In this document: positions 6,760 through 14,489 of the stretch, piece after piece
Numbering within the stretch: the stretch's first letter is position 1
Layout: each line of letters opens with the position of its first letter
NCBI RefSeq assembly: GCF_000423085.1
Contig: NZ_AUHH01000040.1
Span: forward strand, 1 to 41,631
Length of the DNA stretch: 41,631 nt
Source of the DNA: Granulicoccus phenolivorans DSM 17626 = NBRC 107789 = JCM 15570
GTDB taxonomy: Bacteria; Actinomycetota; Actinomycetes; Propionibacteriales; Propionibacteriaceae
Reading direction: 5' to 3'
Program-made: the position numbers and the translations under genes
Notes under the pieces: generated by a model
The model's database searches: none
What the model was told of the DNA's origin: nothing
What the model saw: the letters and a program-made list of their open reading frames with translations, nothing else

Positions 6760-8535
6760 TCAGACGTGGGCAGCGGCCACCAGCCGCTGGGTGTAGGCGT
6801 GGTGGGGATCGGCGAACAACTGGTCGGTCAGCCCCTGCTCGATCACCGCGCCGCGATGCATCACCAGGGCCCGATCGGTGAGCGCCTGGATCACCTGGAA
6901 GTCGTGGCTCACCACGACCACCGCGATCTCCCGTTCGGCGATGAGCTCGCGCAGCAGATCGAGTACGCCGGCCGCGACCGAGGCATCCAGGCCGGTGGTC
7001 GGCTCGTCGAGCAGCAGCACCTCCGGGTCGGTGGCCAGCGCCCGCGCGATCTGCACCCGCTGCCGCATGCCGCCGGAGAACTGTCCGACCACGTCGTCCA
7101 TGCGGTGCAGCGGCACCTCGACCCGGTCGAGCAGGGCGGCGGCCCGCTGGCGAATGTCCCAGAACGAGCGCCACCCCGCGGCGGTCAGCCGGTCGGCGAT
7201 ATTGCCGCCGGCGCTGATCCGCAGGTCCAGGCCGGCGGCCGGGTCCTGGTGCACCACGCTCATCACGTCCAGCCGCAGCCGGCGGCGGGCCGCGTCATCG
7301 AGGTCGAGTACGTTGGTCCGGCCGTCGTCGACCGCGGCCAGGCGTACGGTGCCGGCGGTGGCCCGTTCGTTGCCGATCAGGCAGTTCATCATCGTCGACT
7401 TCCCGGAGCCGGATTCGCCGATCACCCCGAGGGCCTCCCCGGGGGCGACGTCGAAGCTGACCCCGGTGACCGCCCGGACCGGGGAGGACCCGAGTCGGCC
7501 GGGGAAGACCTTGACCAGGTCAGTCACCTGCAGCGCCCATTCCTCGCCCGGGGCGGTCCGGCCGGTGTGTTCGCTGTGTCCCAGGGCGGAGCGACCCTGC
7601 AACCGGATCCCGACCCCACGGACCCGCTTTGCCGGATCGGGGTAGTACGCCCGGGGGATCTGCCGCTCGTGCTCGGCCACATCGACATCGCCGGTACGCA
7701 CCCGGGCACACCATTCCACGTCCGAGCAGAGGTAGGTCCCCTCCCGGGTCTCGACCAGATACACATCGGTGGAACCACACCGGATGCAGCGCTGGTCCCG
7801 GGCGTACTCGACCTCGAAGGGCACATCGTCGAAGGTGATCGGCCGGACCGAGGTATGCGGCGGGACGGCGTACACCTTCTTGTCCCGGCCGTGGCACAGG
7901 ATGGTCAGCCGGTCGCCCTGATCCAGGCGCGGCACGTCCCAGCGCGGGATCGGGCTGGGCGCCATCAGGTACCGGTCATTGACCAGGACCGGGTAGCCGG
8001 AGGACGCGTTGACGACGCCGCCGGTGACCAGATCCTCATACATCGCCACCCAGATCCGGGAGTAGTCGGCCTCGGCGTGCATCCGCTCGCAGGCCGCGAT
8101 CGACTTCTCCACCGGGCGCAGCGGTTCGGAGACCGGCACCTGCAGCACCAGCACCTGCTCGTCGGTCATCGCCTGCTCCGGAATCCGGTGCCGGGACTGG
8201 GTGATGGTGCAGTCGCGGGTGTCCTCGGTGGTTTCGGCGCCGAGGGTGCCGGCGATCAACCGGCGCAGATTGACCGCGTTGACGCCCTGATCGTCGCCCT
8301 GATCGATGACCTTGATCCGGTCCTGGCTACCCCCGATGGCGACGGTGACCTGCAGGCCGCCGGAGCCCCAGCCACGCGCCACCGGCATCTCCCGGGACCC
8401 GAACGGCACCTGATGGCCGGGCACCGCGATGGCGGCCAGGATCGCCCGGCGTACCTCCCGCTGCCCCTGTTCGTCCAGAACCACGGGCCGGTCCTGGGGT
8501 GGTACGGCGCTGTGCAGCACGTCGTCGATGCTCAT
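6760..8535 (-). CDS. phnJK: PhnJ-PhnK fusion: C-P lyase radical SAM subunit joined to its ATPase
   Basis: One 591-aa frame carries two normally separate proteins. Residues 1-300 are PhnJ, the radical SAM enzyme that breaks the C-P bond. It has PGHQVPFGSREMP (Gly40 corresponds to the radical-bearing Gly of E. coli PhnJ), NAVNLRR, SRHRIPE, PSPIP, and the four Cys C250, C253, C270 and C276 (C276 matching the catalytic Cys272). The loop between the Cys pairs is about five residues shorter than in E. coli. Residues 335-591 are PhnK: Walker A GESGSGKS (373-380), signature FSGGMRQR, Walker B VLLLDEP and a VSHD H-loop. The linker spans about 300-335. No stop codon or internal start separates the halves. 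PhnK docks on PhnJ in the E. coli core complex, so the fusion fits a physical contact. The start overlaps the phnI stop (ATGA). Confidence 0.93.
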   Translation of the reverse strand: MSIDDVLHSAVPPQDRPVVLDEQGQREVRRAILAAIAVPGHQVPFGSREMPVARGWGSGGLQVTVAIGGSQDRIKVIDQGDDQGVNAVNLRRLIAGTLGAETTEDTRDCTITQSRHRIPEQAMTDEQVLVLQVPVSEPLRPVEKSIAACERMHAEADYSRIWVAMYEDLVTGGVVNASSGYPVLVNDRYLMAPSPIPRWDVPRLDQGDRLTILCHGRDKKVYAVPPHTSVRPITFDDVPFEVEYARDQRCIRCGSTDVYLVETREGTYLCSDVEWCARVRTGDVDVAEHERQIPRAYYPDPAKRVRGVGIRLQGRSALGHSEHTGRTAPGEEWALQVTDLVKVFPGRLGSSPVRAVTGVSFDVAPGEALGVIGESGSGKSTMMNCLIGNERATAGTVRLAAVDDGRTNVLDLDDAARRRLRLDVMSVVHQDPAAGLDLRISAGGNIADRLTAAGWRSFWDIRQRAAALLDRVEVPLHRMDDVVGQFSGGMRQRVQIARALATDPEVLLLDEPTTGLDASVAAGVLDLLRELIAEREIAVVVVSHDFQVIQALTDRALVMHRGAVIEQGLTDQLFADPHHAYTQRLVAAAHV

Positions 8536-9728
8536 ACGGGTAGTCCTTCCCGGTCGGTGCCGGCCGGGGTGTCGGCGGATTCAATATCGGCAGGCCCGGT
8601 CGTCCCGATCAGCAGCCCGGTGCCCCCACCGTGTTCGCGCTGCTCCTGGCGGGCGGCCTCGGCCCGGTCCAGCTGGGAGCGGAAGGTCACATAGTGCGGC
8701 AGCTTCAGATGCTCCAGGAACCCGTTGGAGGCCAGCGGGTCGGTGGTCATCATCAGCAGTTGCTGCAGCTTCAGCCCTTCCTCGCCGTTGCCGTAGCGTT
8801 GCGCCGCCAGGTCCAGGGTGGCCATCGCGATCGTCTTGCGCTCGTTGTGCCCCAGCGCGATGCCGTAGCCGACATCGAAGCGGGCCGGGTCCTCGCCGCG
8901 CTCGTCCAGATGGGAGATCGCCTCGCAGTCGGTGAACCGGATCCGGGCGATGGCGACCGGTTCCCCGGTGTGCGGATGGGTTACCCGGACCTCGGCGCGG
9001 ACATGGCGGACGTCGCCGAGGGTCACGTCCTCATCGGCGTACCCGTCCGGTCCCAGGATCGAGCGGTACCACATGTTGATCAGGCCGCCGGTCTCGGCGA
9101 CCGCCATCGCCGACAGCAGCGCGGAGCGACTGACCGGCAGCACGACCGGTTGGTACGCCGGGTCGAACGGTTCGGGATCGGTCGGATCCACCCGGTCGAC
9201 CATCCGGTCCTGCGCCCGCATCCAGGCGGAGAAGCGGCGGACCGGCTCATCGGGGTGGGGCAGCGCGACGGGCTGTTCCTGCTGCGCGTGGCGCAGCTGA
9301 TCGGAGACCGGCAGGGGATCGGGGGCGCCGGGGCGACGCAGCAGCCGGGCGGAGTAGTCGCGGGTGTTGCCGAGCAGTTGCGGGCCCTCGGGTTCCCGGG
9401 TCGCCGGGACCACCCGGCGCAGCAACTGGACCTGATCCGGATCGATCGGCTCGCTGACCGCCAGCCGGGGCAGGGTGGAGCGATGGGCGCGCAGCAGGTG
9501 GGTAGCTTCGGGCAGGTCGCCGCCGGCCTGGAGCAGCGCGGCCGCGGCGGTGTCCTCGTCGTAGAGACCGGCTTCGCCCATCAACCGGTCGATGCTGGCC
9601 CCGAACAGGGCCCGCACCTGACCGGTGTCGACGGAGTCGAGGCCGGCCTCGGCGCGTTCGACGCGGATCAGGTCCTCGGCGGCCAGGATTGCCGAGGTGC
9701 CGCCCTTGGAGGTGCCGGCGTAGCTCAT
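8532..9728 (-). CDS. phnI: PhnI, C-P lyase core subunit
   Basis: This 398-aa core subunit, with PhnG, PhnH and PhnL, attaches the phosphonate to the ribose of ATP with release of adenine. Recognisable segments are MSYAGTSKGGTSAI at the N-terminus, SRSALLSAMAVAETGGLIN, SHLDERGEDPARFDVGYG, ALGHNERKTIAMA and FLEHLKLPHYVTFRSQLD. The frame stays open for 80 residues before the true start. I place the start at 9728 because it overlaps the phnH stop as ATGA and begins the conserved sequence. The C-terminus has a short Gly/Thr-rich extension after the conserved region. Confidence 0.93.
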   Translation of the reverse strand: MSYAGTSKGGTSAILAAEDLIRVERAEAGLDSVDTGQVRALFGASIDRLMGEAGLYDEDTAAAALLQAGGDLPEATHLLRAHRSTLPRLAVSEPIDPDQVQLLRRVVPATREPEGPQLLGNTRDYSARLLRRPGAPDPLPVSDQLRHAQQEQPVALPHPDEPVRRFSAWMRAQDRMVDRVDPTDPEPFDPAYQPVVLPVSRSALLSAMAVAETGGLINMWYRSILGPDGYADEDVTLGDVRHVRAEVRVTHPHTGEPVAIARIRFTDCEAISHLDERGEDPARFDVGYGIALGHNERKTIAMATLDLAAQRYGNGEEGLKLQQLLMMTTDPLASNGFLEHLKLPHYVTFRSQLDRAEAARQEQREHGGGTGLLIGTTGPADIESADTPAGTDREGLPV

Positions 9729-10444
9729 CGGGTGACCTCGATCCGGGTGGTGCGCGGCAGTCCCAGGACGTCGCCGGCGGTGCTGATCAGGAACATGTCG
9801 ACCCCGCGGGGGAAGTCGGCGGTGACGGCCGCGCGCGCGGCGACGAACCCGACGTCCGGGCCGGTCACCCCGACGGTGGTGGTGCCGTCGATCCCGGGGC
9901 CGCGCAGTGTCCAGGTCGCGGCGGTGGGGGTGGCGGGGTCGGTGCTCAGCTGTTCGACCTGCTGGCACAGCATGCTCGCGGTGTGCGGGCGCAGCGCGGT
10001 GCCCGCATCCAGCGCGGCGAGGTCGGTGCCGGCGATCGGAGCGTACGCCAGCACGAACCGGGCCCGATCCAACCGGGTGAGCGGGGCACGGGTGCGCGCG
10101 GCGATCCGGCGCAGGTCGGCCGCGGCGCCCTCGTCGGTGGCGGCGACCGGGGTGAGCAGGTCGGCCAGCACCAGCAGCGGCGCGGCGACCGGGGCGAAAC
10201 TCTCCGCCGCGACCGCGGGGCTCTCGGCCTCGACCGCGGGGCTCTCGGCCTCGATCGCGGGGCTCTCGGCCTCGACCGTGGGGTTCGGGACCGGCCCGGC
10301 GCTCAGCCGGGTGATCCGGCCGGGCTCGGCCAGCGCGGTCATCAGGGCCCGGAACATGCGTTGGCGCTGCTCGGCGTCCAGCAGGCCGGGGATCGCGGCC
10401 CCGGGTTCGACGGGGCGCGGGTGGGCCTCGGTCAGGGTGTTCAC
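9725..10444 (-). CDS. phnH: PhnH, C-P lyase core subunit
   Basis: A 239-aa protein assigned to PhnH by position between phnG and phnI and by the pattern RMFRALMTALAEPGRI near the N-terminus. PhnH pairs with PhnG, PhnI and PhnJ in the core complex. The GTG at 10444 overlaps the phnG stop (GTGA). An upstream frame to 10489 lies inside phnG and is not used. Residues roughly 55-85 contain a tandem AVEAESP repeat (four near-copies), an insertion I do not expect in PhnH. It sits near the N-terminal dimerising region and may be a surface loop. Confidence 0.88.
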   Translation of the reverse strand: MNTLTEAHPRPVEPGAAIPGLLDAEQRQRMFRALMTALAEPGRITRLSAGPVPNPTVEAESPAIEAESPAVEAESPAVAAESFAPVAAPLLVLADLLTPVAATDEGAAADLRRIAARTRAPLTRLDRARFVLAYAPIAGTDLAALDAGTALRPHTASMLCQQVEQLSTDPATPTAATWTLRGPGIDGTTTVGVTGPDVGFVAARAAVTADFPRGVDMFLISTAGDVLGLPRTTRIEVTR

Positions 10445-10881
10445 ATGACCTCCTCGAAGGTGACGGCGGTGGGCTGCAGGCGTTGCCATTCCGCGGCCCG
10501 GGCCTGCTGCTGGGCGGTCTCGACCCGATCGAGCAGGGCGGCGATCTCCTCGGCCAGCGGGCCGCGCCGGGCCAGTTCGGCCTCGCAGACCGCCTGGGCC
10601 AGTGCCCCGCGCAGATCGGCGCCGGCCCGCATCGCCCAGCCGGGCTGCCCGGCCAGGCGTACCTCCGCCGAGGAGACCAGCAGGTCGGCCAGGTGGAACC
10701 GGGTCCGGGCGATGGGTTCGCGTACCTGCATCAGGACGCTGCCCACCTCCGGGGGTCGGACGACCTCGAGCGGCGCCAGGGGCGCGGTGGCCAACGCCCG
10801 GTCGGCCAGGGCAACCAGGTCGTCGGTGGGGGCGGCCGCGAGCAGGCTGCTGCTGCGGGCCGAACCGGTGGTGGGGGGCAT
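10441..10881 (-). CDS. phnG: PhnG, C-P lyase core subunit
   Basis: A 146-aa protein, first gene of the catalytic operon. Matching PhnG features include VRPPEVGSVLMQVREP, the RTRFHLADLLVSSAEVRLAG region, a small Gly/Ala segment (MRAGADLRGALAQAVCEAEL) and a C-terminal helix. The start at 10881 is fixed by GAGGAGGA six bases upstream. The frame is open far upstream into the regulator, but that part is a shadow. The 124 bases to phnF hold likely operators, so expression of phnG-M may be independent of the transport genes. Confidence 0.9.
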   Translation of the reverse strand: MPPTTGSARSSSLLAAAPTDDLVALADRALATAPLAPLEVVRPPEVGSVLMQVREPIARTRFHLADLLVSSAEVRLAGQPGWAMRAGADLRGALAQAVCEAELARRGPLAEEIAALLDRVETAQQQARAAEWQRLQPTAVTFEEVM

Positions 10882-10952
10882 GGATCCTCCTCGGGTTGAG
10901 TCCAACGTTGCCTCTGCAGGATGGAGAGAAAGCCCCGGAGGGCTGTCCCGGA

Positions 10953-10992
10953 GGTGAACAGACAGGTAAACGGTGCCTGAATTGGTCACCAA
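10953..10992 (-). promoter_or_regulatory. Candidate operators upstream of phnG (GTTYACC pair and TTGGT-C-ACCAA palindrome)
   Basis: On the minus strand GTTTACC (10965-10971) is followed, 12 bases on, by GTTCACC (10953-10959). Streptomyces PhoP boxes are GTTCACC-type direct repeats with 11-base spacing, so this is near but not exact. TTGGTCACCAA (10982-10992) is an inverted repeat with a one-base centre, the kind of site a GntR dimer such as PhnF would bind. A weak hairpin AGCCC/GGGCT lies at 10931-10944. Function is inferred. Confidence 0.4.
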
Positions 10993-11005
10993 CCGCACCG
11001 GACGG

Positions 11006-11737
11006 TTACGTGGCCTCGGGATTGATGTTGAACTCGAAGACCATGTGCACGACGTCCATCCGGGACCAGTTGACCGAGGCAGCCAGCGGTGCCCCCGAGG
11101 AACGGTCGGTGAGCACGGATTCCACCCGCCAGGTCTGTTGCCCGGCGGGGAGGGACAGCACGTCGCGGGCCTGCGGCGGCGGAATATCGGCCGTGCCACG
11201 GCACCAGGTGCGCGCCGGGGCGTGGCCGTATCCGCGCAGCACATCCTCGACCGATTCGATCAGTCCCAGCGCGACCCCGACCAACTCGTGCACCTGCGGG
11301 ACCAGGTATTCCTCCAGGAACACCCCGGGGCGGCCGTCGATGTAGCCCAGCCGGCGCAGGTGCGGCACCCGGGTTCCCTCCGGTACGCCGAGGCGGGCGG
11401 CGATCTCGGCGGTCACCGGCACCGAATCGGAGACGAGCAGGGTGGTCCGCACCGTCCCGCCCACCCGGGCGACCACCTGGTGCAGTGAGGCGGTGGAGTC
11501 GACCCGATACTCCATCGAGTGATTCACGTAGGTGCCGGCACCCTGGCGCCGGGTGACCAGGTGATTGCTCTCCAACTGGCTGATCACCTGGCGGGCCCGG
11601 CCCCGCGGGATGTCGAACCGCGCGATCAGTTCGGCTTCCCCCGGGGCCCGGGTGCCGTGCGGCAGCGCACGGAGTTCCTCGACCAGGAGAGCGACGATGG
11701 CGTCGACCCGGGGTCCGGGCGCTGCCTCAGGGCTCAT
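11006..11737 (-). CDS. phnF: PhnF-like GntR family regulator
   Basis: A 243-aa repressor-type protein. Residues about 8-75 are a GntR winged helix (PGEAELIARFDIPRGRARQVISQLE, then a wing ending QGAGTYV). Residues about 95-240 form a UTRA-type ligand domain (VPEGTRVPHLRRLGYIDGRPGVFLEEYLVP). Regulators of this class sit in phn loci and respond to phosphate or phosphonate. The start at 11737 overlaps the phnE stop as ATGA, so it is made from the transport operon. It ends 124 bases before phnG, where a palindrome could be its operator. Confidence 0.85.
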   Translation of the reverse strand: MSPEAAPGPRVDAIVALLVEELRALPHGTRAPGEAELIARFDIPRGRARQVISQLESNHLVTRRQGAGTYVNHSMEYRVDSTASLHQVVARVGGTVRTTLLVSDSVPVTAEIAARLGVPEGTRVPHLRRLGYIDGRPGVFLEEYLVPQVHELVGVALGLIESVEDVLRGYGHAPARTWCRGTADIPPPQARDVLSLPAGQQTWRVESVLTDRSSGAPLAASVNWSRMDVVHMVFEFNINPEAT

Positions 11738-13431
11738 CGCAGCGCTCGGCGAACCAGGATCGACAGGGCTTCGACCACTAGCACCACGACCAGGATCGCC
11801 AGCACGATGGTGGTCACCGTCGGGTACTCCAGCACCCGCGAGGCGTTCAGCAGGAGGAAGCCGATGCCGCCGGCGCCGACGACCCCGAGCAGGGTCGCCG
11901 AGCGGATGTGGTTGTCGAAGATGTACATCACGTGCGCGACCAGGGCCGGGGTCACCTGATGGAGGGTGGCGCTGAAGAAGACCTGGAGCCGGGTGGCCCC
12001 ATTGGCGCGGATCGCGTCCTGGACCCGGACGTCGGTCTCCTCCAACGAGTCGGCGACCAGCTTGCCGAGCATCCCGACGGTGCCGACGGCCAGGGCGAGC
12101 GTACCGGCGACCCCGCCCAGACCGGACACGACGACGAACACGATCGCCAGGATCAGCTCCGGAATGCCGCGGATGACCACGATCAGGACCCGGAAGGTGG
12201 TGTTCAGCCACCGGTTCGGGAACACGTTGCGCGCGGCCAGCACGCCCACCGGAATGGCCACGATCGCCCCGATCAGGGTGGAGGCCAGGGCGATCTGGAT
12301 GGTGACCACCATGCCGTCGACGATCGCGGTGAGGATCTCCGGGTCGGTCTCCATCGGGAAGAAGTGACCCAGGGTCTCCGGCAGCTTCAGCAGCCCGGCC
12401 CCGGCGGCGCCCAGATCGACCTTGGCCCCGAAGACCGCAGCGATCAGCAGGACCAGCACCGCGGCCATCGCCAGGAATCGCCCGGCCCGGCCGACCGTCC
12501 ACGGCGGGGTGTCGCGGACCCGGCGTACGTTCCCCTCGGTGACCCACAGGCTCTGTTCGGGGAACAGCCGGGCCAGTCGGTTCCGGTTGGCGCCGGGGTT
12601 GCCGTGAATGGCGGTACGCAGGGCGCCGGAGAGCACCTCGACCAGAATGCAGACGACCAGGATGACGAAGGCCAGCGCCATGCCCCGGTGGTACTGCAGC
12701 GAGCCGAGGGCATCGGCCATCGCCAGGCCGATCCCGCCGACCCCGACATAGCCCAGCAGCACCGAGCCGCGCAGGTTGATGTCGAAGCGGTACAGCCCGA
12801 CCGAGATCAGCTGCGGGGTCCACAGGGGGAGGTAGCCGGTGACCACCCGCTGCCACCAGGTGGCTCCGTTGGTCTGCATCGCGGTGTACGTCCCACCGTG
12901 AATCTCCTCCAGCGAGTCGGCGTACAACTTGCCGACCATGCCGATCGAATGCAGCCCCATGGCGAGGATGCCGGGGAGTCCGCCCAGGCCGAACATGCGG
13001 AAGAACAGCACGGCCAGGACCAGGTCCGGAATGGCCCGGGCCAGCACGATCAGGAACCGCGAGATCATCATGCTGGCCGTGCCCGGGGAGGTGTTGTGGG
13101 CCGCCAGCAGGGCGAGGAAGAACGAGAGCACCACCGACAGGGCGGTGGCCAGCAGCACGATCGACAGGGTTTCCCACAGCAGGGCCGCGGTCTCGCCGGG
13201 TGAGGGGAAGTCCAGCGGGAACATCCGCCCGATGAAGTTGATCGCGTTGTCCCGGGAATCGATCAGGGAGGCGATGTTGATCTTCAGCTCGATGCTGGCC
13301 CAGATGCCTCCTACGACCAGGGCGAGCATGACCACCGCGGCCACCACCCGGCCCGGTTGCAGGCGTTGCAGGAAGCCCTTCTCCGGCGGGATCGGGCTCG
13401 TCCGCGGCGGCGTGACGAGGGTGGCGGTCAT
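11734..13431 (-). CDS. phnE: PhnE, phosphonate ABC permease with two fused permease units
   Basis: A 565-aa inner-membrane protein, about twice the usual 260-280 aa. The two halves (roughly 20-280 and 300-565) are homologous, each with about six membrane helices and an EAA-type loop: EEIHGGTYTAMQTNGATWWQ in the first, EETDVRVQDAIRANGATRLQ in the second. Each also has a LLGYVGVGGIG or LLGVVGAGGIG element near its end. The fusion would supply both halves of the transmembrane channel for PhnC. It is translationally coupled to phnC (ATGA at 13428-13431) and to phnF. Other actinobacteria often carry phnE1 and phnE2 as separate genes. Confidence 0.92.
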   Translation of the reverse strand: MTATLVTPPRTSPIPPEKGFLQRLQPGRVVAAVVMLALVVGGIWASIELKINIASLIDSRDNAINFIGRMFPLDFPSPGETAALLWETLSIVLLATALSVVLSFFLALLAAHNTSPGTASMMISRFLIVLARAIPDLVLAVLFFRMFGLGGLPGILAMGLHSIGMVGKLYADSLEEIHGGTYTAMQTNGATWWQRVVTGYLPLWTPQLISVGLYRFDINLRGSVLLGYVGVGGIGLAMADALGSLQYHRGMALAFVILVVCILVEVLSGALRTAIHGNPGANRNRLARLFPEQSLWVTEGNVRRVRDTPPWTVGRAGRFLAMAAVLVLLIAAVFGAKVDLGAAGAGLLKLPETLGHFFPMETDPEILTAIVDGMVVTIQIALASTLIGAIVAIPVGVLAARNVFPNRWLNTTFRVLIVVIRGIPELILAIVFVVVSGLGGVAGTLALAVGTVGMLGKLVADSLEETDVRVQDAIRANGATRLQVFFSATLHQVTPALVAHVMYIFDNHIRSATLLGVVGAGGIGFLLLNASRVLEYPTVTTIVLAILVVVLVVEALSILVRRALR

Positions 13432-14354
13432 CCCCGGTCCTCCGGCTTCAGGCCGGCGAGGTCGACCTCGACCGCCCCGGCGGACTCGGAGAAGTCGGGG
13501 TAGTCGGGCACGTCGGAAACCTTGGAGTAGATGCTCAGCACCTCATCGCGCCCGACCTCGGCGGTCCGCTCGTCCATCACGACCTTGCCGCTGCGCAGCC
13601 CGATGATCCGGTCCCCGAAGTTGAGCGCGATCTCGACCTGGTGCAGCGAGCAGATCACCGTCAGTGACTTCTCCCGGGAGATCTGCTGCAGCAGTTCGAT
13701 CACGCCGCGGCTGGAGACCGGGTCGAGGGAGGCCACGGGCTCGTCGGCGAGCAGGATGTCGGGGTGCTGGATCAGCGCGCGGGCGATCGCCACCCGCTGC
13801 TGCTGGCCGCCGGAGAGGGTGTCGGCGCGCTGGTACGCCCGGTCGACCAGGCCGACCCGCTCCAGCTGTTCCAGGGCCTCCTGGCGAACCTGCTTGGGAT
13901 AGAACATCAGGCCCAGCCGGGGACCCTTCAGGGCGCCCAGCCGGCCGGTGCACACGTTCTCCAGCACCGACATCGGACCGACCAGGTTGAAGTCCTGGAA
14001 GATGAAGCCGATCCGGCGGCGCATGCTGCGCAGGGTGGGCTTGCTGGCGTGCTCCATCGCCTGGCCGAGCACGTTGATGTGGCCGGAGGTGGGCTGCTGC
14101 AGCCCGTTCACGTGCCGCAGGAAGGTCGATTTGCCACTCCCGGACAGGCCGAGCAACACGGTGATCTCGCCGCGGGCGATCTCGACGCTGACGTCGTCGA
14201 GGCCGCGTACCTGCGGGTTGAACTGCTTGGTGACGTGGTCGAAGCGGACCACGGTCGGGGCCGGCTCCGCGGCGGCCGGCGGGACCGGCAGCGGCTGCGG
14301 GGTCGGCTGCGACGCCTTCTTGGTGGCCGAGGGGGGAGTGAGGGAGCTGCTCAT
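13428..14354 (-). CDS. phnC: PhnC, phosphonate ABC transporter ATPase
   Basis: A 308-aa cytosolic ATPase with Walker A GLSGSGKST (69-77), Q-loop FIFQDFNLVGPMSVLENV, signature LSGGQQQRVAIA, Walker B ILLADEP and H-loop (SLHQ). The PhnC-specific segment GALKGPRLGLMFYPKQVRQEALEQLERVG agrees. It has a Pro-rich N-terminal extension of about 30 residues. The start at 14354 follows GGAAGG. It couples directly to phnE. The gap of 135 bases to phnD contains a strong hairpin that may set the ratio of binding protein to ATPase. Confidence 0.92.
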   Translation of the reverse strand: MSSSLTPPSATKKASQPTPQPLPVPPAAAEPAPTVVRFDHVTKQFNPQVRGLDDVSVEIARGEITVLLGLSGSGKSTFLRHVNGLQQPTSGHINVLGQAMEHASKPTLRSMRRRIGFIFQDFNLVGPMSVLENVCTGRLGALKGPRLGLMFYPKQVRQEALEQLERVGLVDRAYQRADTLSGGQQQRVAIARALIQHPDILLADEPVASLDPVSSRGVIELLQQISREKSLTVICSLHQVEIALNFGDRIIGLRSGKVVMDERTAEVGRDEVLSIYSKVSDVPDYPDFSESAGAVEVDLAGLKPEDRG

Positions 14355-14441
14355 GGTGAGCCTTCCGATGCGTGCGGGGTTGGTGAGCGGAGGTGCTGCG
14401 TACGTGGGGACGCTGCGGGGATGGTGGGTGGGAACGACGAA

Positions 14442-14471
14442 CCCGGTCCGGTGCGCGAGGCCCGGACCGGG
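14442..14471 (-). terminator. Strong hairpin between phnD and phnC
   Basis: CCCGGTCCGG (14442-14451) and CCGGACCGGG (14462-14471) form a perfect 10-bp stem with a 10-base loop, 19 bases after the phnD stop codon. In an operon this may act as a partial terminator or a 3' stabiliser that keeps phnD mRNA above phnC-E. Confidence 0.6.
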
Positions 14472-14489
14472 CGCTGTCGATTCCTGGGA

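Noticed and set aside
6601-10448. Long plus-strand open frames opposite the phn genes
   Set aside because: They mirror the well-supported phn genes and have no family resemblance.
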